A stretch of 36,075 nt of DNA from Pseudomonas sp. (GTDB taxonomy: Bacteria; Pseudomonadota; Gammaproteobacteria; Pseudomonadales; Pseudomonadaceae), in NCBI GenBank assembly GCA_022448005.1, contig JAKUTK010000027.1:25628-61702 (forward strand), in the 5' to 3' direction. This document shows, piece by piece, positions 22,705-30,576 of this stretch. The position numbers were made by a program, and so were the translations under genes. The first letter of the stretch is position 1. The number at the start of each line of letters is the position of its first letter. The notes beneath the pieces were generated by a model. It was not told the origin of the DNA and ran no database searches. It saw only the letters and a list, made by a program, of their open reading frames with translations.

Positions 22705-23424
22705 ATGATGATTGTTAATCCCCAAGGAAAAAGCTTCTTTCTAGGTTACTTAATTTCGAAAGTTAATGAGAACCGTTTTTTCTTAGAGATGGTAGTCGAT
22801 GGGTGCGATGACGGCGAAAGAAACTATCGAAAAGGATTAACCTCAAATGAGGCGCCATACAATCAAGTCGTATATGGATTCTCGGCGCTGGGTAACACAA
22901 TTCAGTCGATAAAAGATTGCTCTAATGAAATGCTGCTTAGCAAGATTACGTGGGGAGACATAAAAAATCTTAAGTGCGGTAGGTTTATGTATGGCGCGCG
23001 AAATGCCATGACCCACGATGGAAACCCAGTAGTCAATTGCTGCATTAATGGTAAGTGTTATGCGGGTCTGGACATTGAGCGTATTTACGATGGCAAAATA
23101 ATCAAAATAGAAAGGCCGAGCGAAGATATAAAGCATGTTTGCTTATCTTTCGTAAAGGAGTTTAGTAATCTGCTCCTAAAGCGTTTTTCAGATGCTTTTA
23201 AAGAGGTAAAAATTCGGGGAGAATTGAATATCGATATGATCGAGCAAGCCCTACACCACCCTATGTCGCGGGGGCTCGACAGTATAGTTTTAGACCAATT
23301 AAAAGCCGAGCTATTAGCACAGAAAGACGTGATCGAAGAAAAGGTTGGTCAGACAAAAATGGATGAGTTGATTAAAATCCTTCATTCTCTAAAGGGCTAC
23401 TGCGAAGACCGGTTGACAGCATAG
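22705..23424 (+). CDS. HEPN-motif protein, candidate defence or toxin gene
   Basis: The 239-residue protein contains R99-N-A-M-T-H104 within FMYGARNAMTHDGN, matching the R-x4-6-H catalytic motif of HEPN ribonucleases. Helices precede it (YGFSALGNTIQSIKD) and follow it (VCLSFVKEFSNLLLKRFSDAF), as in HEPN four-helix bundles. The C-terminal 70 residues are helical and charged. Codon and base use is visibly AT-rich compared with the phage core and host, indicating recent acquisition. The start may be 22705 or the next codon, 22708, after an AGGA. Anti-phage or toxin function is inferred; no partner antitoxin is obvious. Confidence 0.7.
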   Translation: MMIVNPQGKSFFLGYLISKVNENRFFLEMVVDGCDDGERNYRKGLTSNEAPYNQVVYGFSALGNTIQSIKDCSNEMLLSKITWGDIKNLKCGRFMYGARNAMTHDGNPVVNCCINGKCYAGLDIERIYDGKIIKIERPSEDIKHVCLSFVKEFSNLLLKRFSDAFKEVKIRGELNIDMIEQALHHPMSRGLDSIVLDQLKAELLAQKDVIEEKVGQTKMDELIKILHSLKGYCEDRLTA

Positions 23425-23659
23425 CTAGTATTGTGGGGTTTTATGCGCTAGCTGCTACCAGCTTCCATGCCCTTATTTCTGGTATTAAATAGTTGGCTTG
23501 TACTTTAATCGGAGTGCTGGATGGATCTTTCGGCTTTATCATGGTTTGGAATCCGCGCTGTCTCACTCAATTGTCCACGTTTTTTTCAACTGAGTTCCCA
23601 TAGCTATCAATACCTACACTTGAAGTGCGCTATATAATGAGCTTTAGAGGTGACTCAAT
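23425..23659 (+). promoter_or_regulatory. AT-rich gap with TATAAT before the putAbiC-like gene
   Basis: This 235-bp gap holds no gene I can support. TATAAT at 23633-23638 lies 22 bp before the TTG start of the following gene, without a good -35 box at 17 bp. A separate promoter for the downstream gene is therefore possible but weakly supported. Confidence 0.4.
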
Positions 23660-24514
23660 TTGAAGAAGTATATTGAGCTGATTGCATCCTTATTCGCAGT
23701 ATTGCTATTTTTTGCTGCAGTTATCCCATATCTCGTTAATTTTGGGGAAGGTTTAAGCAAAAGTAATGAGGTTTGGGGGCAGTTCGGTGACTATCTGGGT
23801 GGAAGTTTAAACCCAGTATTCGGTTTTTTGACGTTGCTAGTTGTTTTATATAACACCCGGATACAGAGGGATGAGATAGAAAATAACAAGCATATGATGC
23901 TGGAACATACCGCAATGCTTAGTAAACAGTTGGAGCTTACTGAGCAAAAGGCGATAGAGGAATTCACCTTTCAACTTCTAGAAGAGGCGCGTACTGATGA
24001 GGCCGTGCAAAAAGCAAGGGCTAAGGAAGCTGAAACTCTAATAGGTATTTTCATACTTCATATGGCAAGAGATGGTCAATATGAACAGCTGATCGATAAG
24101 TATGATGAAAGAGCCGAATTAGCTAATATACATTTTAAAAAGTTTGTCGGTATCGAGTTTGGTGAGTTTAGCCACATTGTGTATCCAAAGATTTTAGCTT
24201 TAGTTGCCTGTGTGAATAAACTGCCAAGCCAAAATAGAATTTTTATGACGAACCTAATTAAGTCTAGATTCGGGATGGCCGTAGTGGCAGCTGCAGTTCA
24301 ATTGTCTGTGGCTAATGAACGAGAAAAAGAATACAGCGAATTCAAGAAGCTCAGCCCGATCCTTCATGGTGCTGGTGATTACTTGATATTTTCTGAGAGA
24401 GTTTGCAAAGATCTATGTGATTGGCTTACACCAGAAGAAATACGATATAACACAACGAAATCACGCGCTATATTGGCTAACCAGTTTATGAGCCGACAAC
24501 CGACGCCGGACTAA
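23660..24514 (+). CDS. putAbiC-like membrane protein (putative phage abortive infection)
   Basis: The 284-residue protein begins at TTG with AGAGG 9 bp upstream. It has two N-terminal membrane segments (about residues 8-27 and 50-66) joined by a loop with WGQFGDYLGGSLNPVFGFLTLL. That pattern, G-x-FGD-x-LGG-x2-NP before the second helix, resembles the 'putative phage abortive infection protein' (putAbiC) family. A helical, coiled-coil-prone segment (about 72-120) and a soluble helical C-terminal domain follow. It is AT-rich like the HEPN-type gene before it and is the last gene before attR. Defence function is inferred from family resemblance. Confidence 0.72.
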   Translation: MKKYIELIASLFAVLLFFAAVIPYLVNFGEGLSKSNEVWGQFGDYLGGSLNPVFGFLTLLVVLYNTRIQRDEIENNKHMMLEHTAMLSKQLELTEQKAIEEFTFQLLEEARTDEAVQKARAKEAETLIGIFILHMARDGQYEQLIDKYDERAELANIHFKKFVGIEFGEFSHIVYPKILALVACVNKLPSQNRIFMTNLIKSRFGMAVVAAAVQLSVANEREKEYSEFKKLSPILHGAGDYLIFSERVCKDLCDWLTPEEIRYNTTKSRAILANQFMSRQPTPD

Positions 24515-24540
24515 GACTAGCGACATAGGATCTTAGATTT

Positions 24541-24563
24541 AGTGTCGAAAAAGTGTCGAAATT
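24541..24563. repeat. Putative integrase arm-site pair, right
   Basis: Two AGTGTCGAA copies (24541-24549, 24552-24560) with 11-bp spacing match the left block at 13952-13974 in 22 of 23 bases. They lie 92 bp inside the attR core. In one frame the complement reads FRHFFDT, the same peptide as the integrase C-terminus. The block could therefore be either an arm site or a remnant of another integrase 3' end. Confidence 0.55.
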
Positions 24564-24655
24564 AAAGACCAGCATAGGCCTACGTTGTCCGAGATATAAA
24601 AGTCACGCCCAGTACTAGCCAACATAGACCATCAATTGTCAAAGCGACGACAGGA

Positions 24656-24694
24656 TTTGAAGCCCGGCCGCACCACCGGGTGCGATTGCCTTCC
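24656..24694 (-). repeat. attR core: orphan 5' half of tRNA-Sec behind selB
   Basis: These 39 bases equal 13863-13901 and form only the 5' half of tRNA-Sec, ending in the anticodon loop. The 5' end (24694) is 40 bp from the selB stop, so before integration selC was immediately downstream of selB on the same strand. Beyond the anticodon loop the sequence is phage DNA, so this copy cannot fold as a tRNA. Confidence 0.93.
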
Positions 24695-24734
24695 AAGATG
24701 ACGTTGACCTGTTGGTCACAAAACGTGCGACAGC

Positions 24735-26651
24735 CTAACTGACCTCATCCTCTGAGGCCAAGGCGCTGTCTCGTCGCACCTTGCGTTCGTTGCCGAAGCG
24801 GCGGGTGAAGCCGATTCGGTCAAAATGTTCGAGCAGCTGGATGCTGCGTTTGCGGCCGAGCTGGATCTGGTCGCGGAAGGCTGCGGCGCGGATGACGCCG
24901 CTCTGACGTTCCATCTCCAGAACCTGGCTGGCCAGCAGGCGGATGGTCTGCTCGGGATAGAAGAGGTCTTTCACTACCTGTTGCAGCGCGCCAAGGCGAG
25001 CCAGCTTGCGCAACAGCTGGCGGACCTGCTCTTCCTCGACGTCCAGCTCACGGGCGATGTGGCGCACCCAGGGTGGGTTGAAGGGGCTGGCGGCAAGCAG
25101 GGGCCAGAGCCGGGCTTTCAGCGCCTCTTCCTCGTCGGTCAGGCGTACCCGGTGACCAGGCAGGTGCAGCCAGGGGCCACTGGCTTCGATCTTGCCATCG
25201 GCCAGTGCCTGCTCCAGCAAGGCGATGAAGATAGGGCGCTCCAGTAACGGCAGAGCGTATCGGCGCAGGCGGTCGCGATCCGGGCCGAGCTCGTCCGGCT
25301 GGCTGTCATGAAAGCGCTGCAGGGCGGCCACCAGGCTCTTGCCGAGGTAGTCCCAGGTGCCGCGTTCGAACAGTCTCGGGCCGAGCCGCGTGGTGATCTC
25401 CAGCGCTTCGTCTGGAAGCAGCCAGGTTTTCCGGGGCCGGTTGAACTGCCGTTCCAGCAAGGCCGGATCGAGGCCGTTGAGGGCACTGGGCAGCAGCCCT
25501 GGCAACACATTTTCCAATGTATCTCCGGCGAGCGCTCGCAGCACCGCTAGGCGTGCCTGACGATGACGGTTGCGGGGCGGCGCAAAAGGGTCGAGTACGC
25601 GGCCGCCGCCGAGGGTGCGCTGCGCGGACTGGTCGCGCAGGACCACACGGTCGCCATGCACCGCATGGGCGGGCGCATTGAGCAGCAGCTGCGCGTGCAC
25701 GTGGCCACCGGGCGCCAGGCATTCGCCTTCGAGCAGGGCGATGCGGCCGGTGACATCCTGGGCGCCGAGGTGGATGTGCACCGGCGTCCAGTGGCGCAAT
25801 TCGCGGGCTTCGCTGGCTAACAGCGTGAATTCGATATCGATGCGCTGGGTGCCATCCTGCAGCTCGGGCGTTACCAGCCAATCGCCGCGGCTGATATCAC
25901 CGACTGAAAGCCGCTCGCCGCTGAGATTGAGGGCGACGCGCTGGCCCGCCTGAGCCGCCTGGGCTGTCTGGTTCTGCGCATGCAGCCCGCGGACGCGAAC
26001 CTTGCGGCCGGACGGCCCCAGGCTCAGTTCGTCCCCCACCTGGGTTCGGCCAGCGATGGCGGTACCGGTTACGACCACGCCTGCGCCGGTCACGCTAAAT
26101 GCCCGGTCAATGGACAGGCGAAAATGTCCGTCTTCACGGCGCGCCTGCACTTCGGTCGCCTGTTCGAGCAAGCGGGCGCGAAGCGCGTCGATGCCTTCGC
26201 CGGACACGCTGGACACGGGAAAAATCGGCGCACCGGACAGCGGCCCAGCTTCCAGCAGGGCTTCTACCTGCCGCTGGACTTCGGCGATGCGCGATGGCTC
26301 GACCCGGTCGATTTTCGTCAGCGCCACCAGCGCCCGGCGAATCCCAAGCAGCTCGACGATGGCCAGGTGCTCGCGGGTCTGCGGCATTACGCCGTCGTCT
26401 GCGGCGACGACCAGCAGCACGCAGTCGATACCGCCGGCGCCGGCGAGCATGTTGTGCACGAAGCGTTCATGACCGGGGACGTCGATGAAGCCGGTCAGGT
26501 CGGGCTCACCCAGCGAGGCGTAGAGGTAGCCGAGGTCGATGGTGATGCCGCGCAAGCGTTCTTCCTGACGGCGGTCGCCGGCCTGCCCGGTCAATGCCTG
26601 GAGCAGGGCGGTTTTGCCGTGGTCGATGTGCCCCGCGGTGCCGATGATCAT
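24735..26651 (-). CDS. selB: Selenocysteine-specific translation elongation factor SelB
   Basis: The 638-residue GTPase delivers Sec-tRNA to UGA codons bearing a SECIS element. It has the EF-Tu-like G1 motif GHIDHGKT (residues 7-14), G3 DVPGHERF, G4 TKID, beta-barrel domains and C-terminal winged-helix repeats (for example [33 protein letters not shown]) that bind the SECIS RNA. Its ATG overlaps the selA stop (ATGA). It is intact and full length. Its natural downstream neighbour selC is now about 10.8 kb away. Confidence 0.97.
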   Translation of the reverse strand: MIIGTAGHIDHGKTALLQALTGQAGDRRQEERLRGITIDLGYLYASLGEPDLTGFIDVPGHERFVHNMLAGAGGIDCVLLVVAADDGVMPQTREHLAIVELLGIRRALVALTKIDRVEPSRIAEVQRQVEALLEAGPLSGAPIFPVSSVSGEGIDALRARLLEQATEVQARREDGHFRLSIDRAFSVTGAGVVVTGTAIAGRTQVGDELSLGPSGRKVRVRGLHAQNQTAQAAQAGQRVALNLSGERLSVGDISRGDWLVTPELQDGTQRIDIEFTLLASEARELRHWTPVHIHLGAQDVTGRIALLEGECLAPGGHVHAQLLLNAPAHAVHGDRVVLRDQSAQRTLGGGRVLDPFAPPRNRHRQARLAVLRALAGDTLENVLPGLLPSALNGLDPALLERQFNRPRKTWLLPDEALEITTRLGPRLFERGTWDYLGKSLVAALQRFHDSQPDELGPDRDRLRRYALPLLERPIFIALLEQALADGKIEASGPWLHLPGHRVRLTDEEEALKARLWPLLAASPFNPPWVRHIARELDVEEEQVRQLLRKLARLGALQQVVKDLFYPEQTIRLLASQVLEMERQSGVIRAAAFRDQIQLGRKRSIQLLEHFDRIGFTRRFGNERKVRRDSALASEDEVS

Positions 26652-28057
26652 GACGCCAGCGCCTGCTTCAGGTGCGGAAGCTGGGCGAGAAACGCCGGCT
26701 CATCGTCCAGCTGACGCAGGTCGAGCCAGAGCGCGTCGTCAGCGACCCGGCCCAGGATCGGGATAGGCAATTCGCGCAGCGCCTCTTCCAACAAGCGCAG
26801 GCTGCGACCGCGCAGGCGCCGGGGCTGCTGTGGGCGAATGCACAAGGCCGCGCTGGGCAGGCGCGCCACCGGTTGTGCACCGCTGCCGATCATGCCGAGG
26901 GCGTCTTCGACTACGACCTGCCACGGCTCGCCCAGGGCGCCGGCCAGCGCGGGTGCCAGGCGTTCGGCCTGGATGCGGATATCCGCTTGCGGACGGCTGA
27001 GCAGGCGCAGGCTGGTGAGGCGTTCGCCGAGGCGGTCCGGATCGCGATAGAGGTTGAGCACCGCTTCCAGCGCGGCGAGGGTCAGCTTGTCCACCCGCAG
27101 GGCGCGCTTGAGTGGATTCTTCTTGATCTTATCGATCAGCTCGCGGCGACCGACGATCAACCCTGCCTGTGGGCCGCCGAGCAGCTTGTCGCCGCTGAAA
27201 GTGACGATGTCGGCGCCGTCGCGCAGAGCCTCCTGCACGGTGGGTTCGTTGGGCAGGCCCCAGCGCGAGAGGTCGACCAGACTGCCGCTGCCGAGGTCTT
27301 CGAGCAACGGCAAGCCGTGCGCATGGGCAATCTGCGCCAGCTCGGCGGTGGCTACGCTGGCGGTGAAGCCTTGCACGCTGTAGTTGCTGGTGTGCACGCG
27401 CATCAAAAGGCCGCTGCGCGGGTTGATCGCGGCTTCGTAATCCTTGGCGTGGGTGCGGTTGGTGGTGCCCACTTCGTGCAGCTTCACGCCGGCGCGGGCC
27501 ATGATGTCGGGGATGCGGAAAGCGCCGCCAATCTCGATCAGTTCGCCACGGGAGATGATGCCTTCCTTACGGGCGCCAAGGCTGTTAAGCGCCAGCAGTA
27601 CGGCAGCGGCATTGTTATTCACCACGGTGACGGCCTCGGCGCCGGTCAGCTCGCGAATCAGCCCTTCGATGAGGTCATCGCGATCGCCGCGCTTGCCGGT
27701 GGCCAGGTCGAACTCCAGATTCAGTGGATAGCGCGCCGCCAGGGTGATCGCCTCAATGGCCTCATCCGGCAACAGGGCGCGCCCCAGATTAGTGTGCAGC
27801 ACCGTGCCAGTCAGATTGAACACGCGGCGCACGCGGCTGCGGTGTTGGTTGGCGAGACGTTCACCGGCGCGGCCAGCAAGCACTGCTTCGGACAGCTCCA
27901 GCGCGGCCAGCTGACCGTGGCGAGCCGGCTCCCGCAGCTCGTCAAGCAGGTCGCGCAGGGTGCCGAGCAGGGCGTTGCGGCCGTAACGCTGGTACAGCGG
28001 TGCACAGGCGGGAGCGCGCAGCAATGTGTCGACAGAGGGCAGGCGAATACTGCTCAT
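26648..28057 (-). CDS. selA: L-seryl-tRNA(Sec) selenium transferase SelA
   Basis: The 469-residue PLP enzyme converts Ser-tRNA(Sec) to Sec-tRNA(Sec) using selenophosphate. Signatures include [16 protein letters not shown] (about 81-96), [12 protein letters not shown], and the PLP-lysine Lys291 in [14 protein letters not shown]. Length fits the bacterial enzyme. It is translationally coupled to selB. No clear Shine-Dalgarno is seen before the ATG at 28057. No selD, fdhE or Sec-type fdn genes are in this window. Confidence 0.97.
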   Translation of the reverse strand: MSSIRLPSVDTLLRAPACAPLYQRYGRNALLGTLRDLLDELREPARHGQLAALELSEAVLAGRAGERLANQHRSRVRRVFNLTGTVLHTNLGRALLPDEAIEAITLAARYPLNLEFDLATGKRGDRDDLIEGLIRELTGAEAVTVVNNNAAAVLLALNSLGARKEGIISRGELIEIGGAFRIPDIMARAGVKLHEVGTTNRTHAKDYEAAINPRSGLLMRVHTSNYSVQGFTASVATAELAQIAHAHGLPLLEDLGSGSLVDLSRWGLPNEPTVQEALRDGADIVTFSGDKLLGGPQAGLIVGRRELIDKIKKNPLKRALRVDKLTLAALEAVLNLYRDPDRLGERLTSLRLLSRPQADIRIQAERLAPALAGALGEPWQVVVEDALGMIGSGAQPVARLPSAALCIRPQQPRRLRGRSLRLLEEALRELPIPILGRVADDALWLDLRQLDDEPAFLAQLPHLKQALAS

Positions 28058-28350
28058 GACTGCAGCAGCCGACCCATAGGTGATGAATCCAGTCCGCCGC
28101 GGGACACCGCAGGGACTTTCCCGGACCTTGTTGCGCTGATGCCTGGCACGCAGGACCTCTCGGCTGTTGTTAATAGGCGAACAGGATAGACGTCCACATT
28201 TCGGCAGGGTTCAGCGGGATGACGGCGCGAACGTAGGTGCAACCGAACCCCTCGGCCCGATGGGCTGCCTATGGACGATTGGGGGCGGAGCGGTCCGACG
28301 CCAAGCGGCTGTCTCTCGGTAGCCACGAGCGCGCGCTTTATGGCTGCCGG
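28058..28350. other. Intergenic region upstream of selAB
   Basis: About 290 bp precede selA. I see no supported gene and no firm promoter. In E. coli a SECIS-like element in the selAB leader mediates SelB feedback; I cannot identify one here by eye. Confidence 0.35.
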
Positions 28351-28382
28351 AAAAACAAAAAACCCGCCGGGCGGCGGGGTTC
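28351..28382 (-). terminator. Intrinsic terminator after the Tim44-like gene
   Basis: A GC-rich stem (AACCCGCC with GGCGGGGTT, 28361-28381) is followed on the minus strand by a T-rich run (complement of 28351-28362). It ends transcripts of the Tim44-like gene upstream of selA. Confidence 0.85.
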
Positions 28383-28427
28383 GGTCATCAGGCGACCCCG
28401 TACAGGACGGGGCCGCTTTCAGAGGGC

Positions 28428-29276
28428 TCAGGCGTTCTGGCGAATACCGGCCACCAGCCAAGGCTGGTTCTCGCCCTGGGCACGCTCCATGCGCCAGCTT
28501 TCGCTGAACGGTTCGCCCTGGTCGAAGCGTGAGTTCTTCGACACGCCGACGAAGGTGAGCGTGGCAACGGTCTTGTCGGCCTGGTCGTCTACGCCGTCCA
28601 GCTGAATCTGCAGGTCGTCGACATAGGTGGACTGGTAAGCATCGCCGATCTCGGCACGCTCACGCTTGAGGAACTCGAACAGTTGCGGCGTGACGAACTC
28701 GCTGATCTTGTCCATCTCGTTGGCATCCCAATGCTGCTGCAGCGAGAGGAAGTGTTCGCGAGCGGCCGCCACGAAGTTCTGCTCGTTGAACCAGGCCGGG
28801 GCGTTGATCACCGGTGCGGCGGCCGCTGGAGCGGCGCTGCCACCAAAGATTGATTGCTGGGCGGGCATTTCACGCTGCATCGGCGCGTTTCCATGTCCGT
28901 GCCCGGCCATGGCCGGTTGCTGCTGGCGACGGCGCGCGGCAAGGAAGCGGAACAGCAGGAAGGCGATGCCGCCGAAGATCAGGATGTCCATGAACTGGAT
29001 GCCTTCGAAGCCATCACCCATGAACATGGATGCCAGCAGGCCACCGGCGGCGAGGCCGGCCAGCGGGCCCAACCAGCGCGAGGCGCCACTGGCGGCGGCG
29101 GGCGTTTGGCGACCTGCCTGGTTCGGTGCGGCCTGGGTCTGTTGCGGCGCCTGGCGCGTTTGATGGCTGGGCGCCGAGCCGAAGCTCTTACCACCGCCGA
29201 AGCGCTTGGCATGAACGTCGAGGCTGAGGGTCAGGCCGATACACAGCGCCATGAAAATGCTGAGCACACGTTGCAT
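28428..29276 (-). CDS. Tim44-like domain protein
   Basis: The 282-residue protein has a signal peptide (MQRVLSIFMALCIGLTLSLDVHA), a Gly/Gln/Ala-rich stretch, and a short hydrophobic region (LAGLAAGGLLASMF and ILIFGGIAFLLFRFLAARRR, about 70-115). The C-terminal Tim44-like/TimA fold (about 155-280) includes FVAAAREHFLSLQQHWDANEMDKISEFVTPQL and FVGVSKNSRFD. In alphaproteobacteria and mitochondria related domains help membrane protein import; in pseudomonads the role is unknown. It stands alone between a TRAP binding protein and selA. Confidence 0.9.
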   Translation of the reverse strand: MQRVLSIFMALCIGLTLSLDVHAKRFGGGKSFGSAPSHQTRQAPQQTQAAPNQAGRQTPAAASGASRWLGPLAGLAAGGLLASMFMGDGFEGIQFMDILIFGGIAFLLFRFLAARRRQQQPAMAGHGHGNAPMQREMPAQQSIFGGSAAPAAAAPVINAPAWFNEQNFVAAAREHFLSLQQHWDANEMDKISEFVTPQLFEFLKRERAEIGDAYQSTYVDDLQIQLDGVDDQADKTVATLTFVGVSKNSRFDQGEPFSESWRMERAQGENQPWLVAGIRQNA

Positions 29277-29410
29277 TTGGTATTCCTGGATTGGACGAAG
29301 ATACGAAGCGGATGGTGCACGCCTCAGTGCGGGCGCGCCAGTTGCAGAGTGTTTCGGGCTTTTGCTCCGCTGCGCTTACCGGGTCAGGCAAGCACAGCGG
29401 CTGATCTGAC

Positions 29411-30520
29411 TCAGCGCCAGTTGTACAGTTCTTTCTCGGAGATCTCTTGCATCGGCTTGACCTGCGCCTGGAACGCCTTCATCGACGCCCAGATACGGCC
29501 GTTCAGCTCGCTTTGTGCGGCCAGTTCGCCTAGAACGACATCAGACTGCTCACGCATGGCGCTCAATACTTCGTCAGGGAAGCGCTTGAGTTGCGCGCCT
29601 TGTTGCTTGAGCTGATCGAGTGCCATTGCGTTGTTATAGACATAGTCGTCGATCATGTCGCGGCTGGCGGCGCCGGCGGCCTCGGTGAGGATAGCGCGCA
29701 GGTCGTCCGGCAGGCTGTCGAGGGCCTTCTGGTTGACCAGCAGCTCGAGCACGGCCTGAGGCTCCTGCCAGCCGGGGTAGTAGTAGTACTTGGCAGCCTT
29801 GTGCAGACCAAAGGCCAGGTCGTTGTACGGGCTGACCCAGTCGGTGGCGTCAATGGCGCCGGTCTGCAGCGCGGTAAACACTTCGCCGCCGGGCATGTTG
29901 ACGGTGGTCGCGCCGAGACGGGTCAGCACTTCGCCGCCCAGGCCGGGGGTCCGGATCTTCAGGCCCTGCAGGTCCTGCAGTGAATTGATTTCCTTGTTGA
30001 ACCAGCCGCCCATCTGCATGCCGGTGTTGCCCACTACCATCGGCTTCACACCGTAGGGCGCATAGGCTTCGTCCCAGAATTCCTGGCCGCCGCCGCGGGT
30101 CAGCCAGGCGTTCATCTCGCTGGTCGACAGACCGAACGGCACCGAGGTGAAGAACTGCGCGGTCGGCACCTTGCCCTTCCAGTAGTAGGCCGCGCCATGG
30201 CCGAGTTCGGCGGTGCCGCGGGAAACGGCGTCGAACACTTCCAGGGCGGGGACCAGCTCACCGGCGGCGTAGACTTTGATGGTCAGGCGGCCATCACTCA
30301 TGGCCTCGACCCGATCGGCCAGACGCTGGGCGGCAGTACCCAGACCCGGGTAGTTCTTCGGCCAGGCGGTGACCATCTTCCAGTTATAAGTCTCGGGCGC
30401 TTCGCTGGCGGCAGCCTTGGGCTCGGCGGTCGGTTCGACTTTCTTTTCGTCGTTGCAGCCTGCAAGGCTGAGGGAGGCAAGCAGGGCAGCGGCGGCACCA
30501 AACAAGTGACGGCGTTTCAT
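29411..30520 (-). CDS. TRAP transporter solute-binding lipoprotein (DctP family)
   Basis: The 369-residue protein has a lipoprotein signal (MKRRHLFGAAAALLASLSLAGC; lipobox LAGC, Cys22) and the DctP fold. Typical segments are YNWKMVTAWPKNYPGLGTAAQRLAD, LKIRTPGLGGEVLTRLGATTVNMPGGEVFTALQTGAIDATDWVSPYND and YYYPGWQEPQAVLELLVN. This subgroup binds organic acids such as 2-oxo acids. The membrane genes dctQ/dctM are absent beside it, so it may be an orphan binding protein using another permease. It follows uvrD by 56 bp on the same strand. Confidence 0.93.
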   Translation of the reverse strand: MKRRHLFGAAAALLASLSLAGCNDEKKVEPTAEPKAAASEAPETYNWKMVTAWPKNYPGLGTAAQRLADRVEAMSDGRLTIKVYAAGELVPALEVFDAVSRGTAELGHGAAYYWKGKVPTAQFFTSVPFGLSTSEMNAWLTRGGGQEFWDEAYAPYGVKPMVVGNTGMQMGGWFNKEINSLQDLQGLKIRTPGLGGEVLTRLGATTVNMPGGEVFTALQTGAIDATDWVSPYNDLAFGLHKAAKYYYYPGWQEPQAVLELLVNQKALDSLPDDLRAILTEAAGAASRDMIDDYVYNNAMALDQLKQQGAQLKRFPDEVLSAMREQSDVVLGELAAQSELNGRIWASMKAFQAQVKPMQEISEKELYNWR

Positions 30521-30576
30521 GAATGGCTATTTCCTTTGGCGAATTTTATTAGTATCGGTACAGGTTGACGTAAACG

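Larger units (their letters stand above)
13863..24694. mobile_element. Integrated Pf-like inovirus (filamentous prophage) in selC
   Basis: The element is bounded by 39-bp perfect direct repeats (13863-13901 and 24656-24694); excision would release a circle of 10,793 bp, in the usual size range for Pf-type inoviruses. Between them lie a tyrosine integrase, Rep, Zot/pI, pVI-like, pIII-like, major coat, ssDNA-binding and Xis-like genes on the minus strand, and a repressor plus three cargo genes on the plus strand. No secretin (pIV) gene is present, as in Pf-type phages, which are thought to exit through a host secretin. All core genes look intact, so it may be active. Confidence 0.95.

Noticed and set aside
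24656-24694. Second functional tRNA-Sec gene
   Set aside because: Only the 5' half is present; the sequence past the anticodon loop is phage DNA and lacks the variable arm, T-arm and 3' acceptor strand.
26672-28189. 505-residue plus-strand open frame
   Set aside because: It is antisense to selA; its Ala/Gln/His-rich composition is a shadow.
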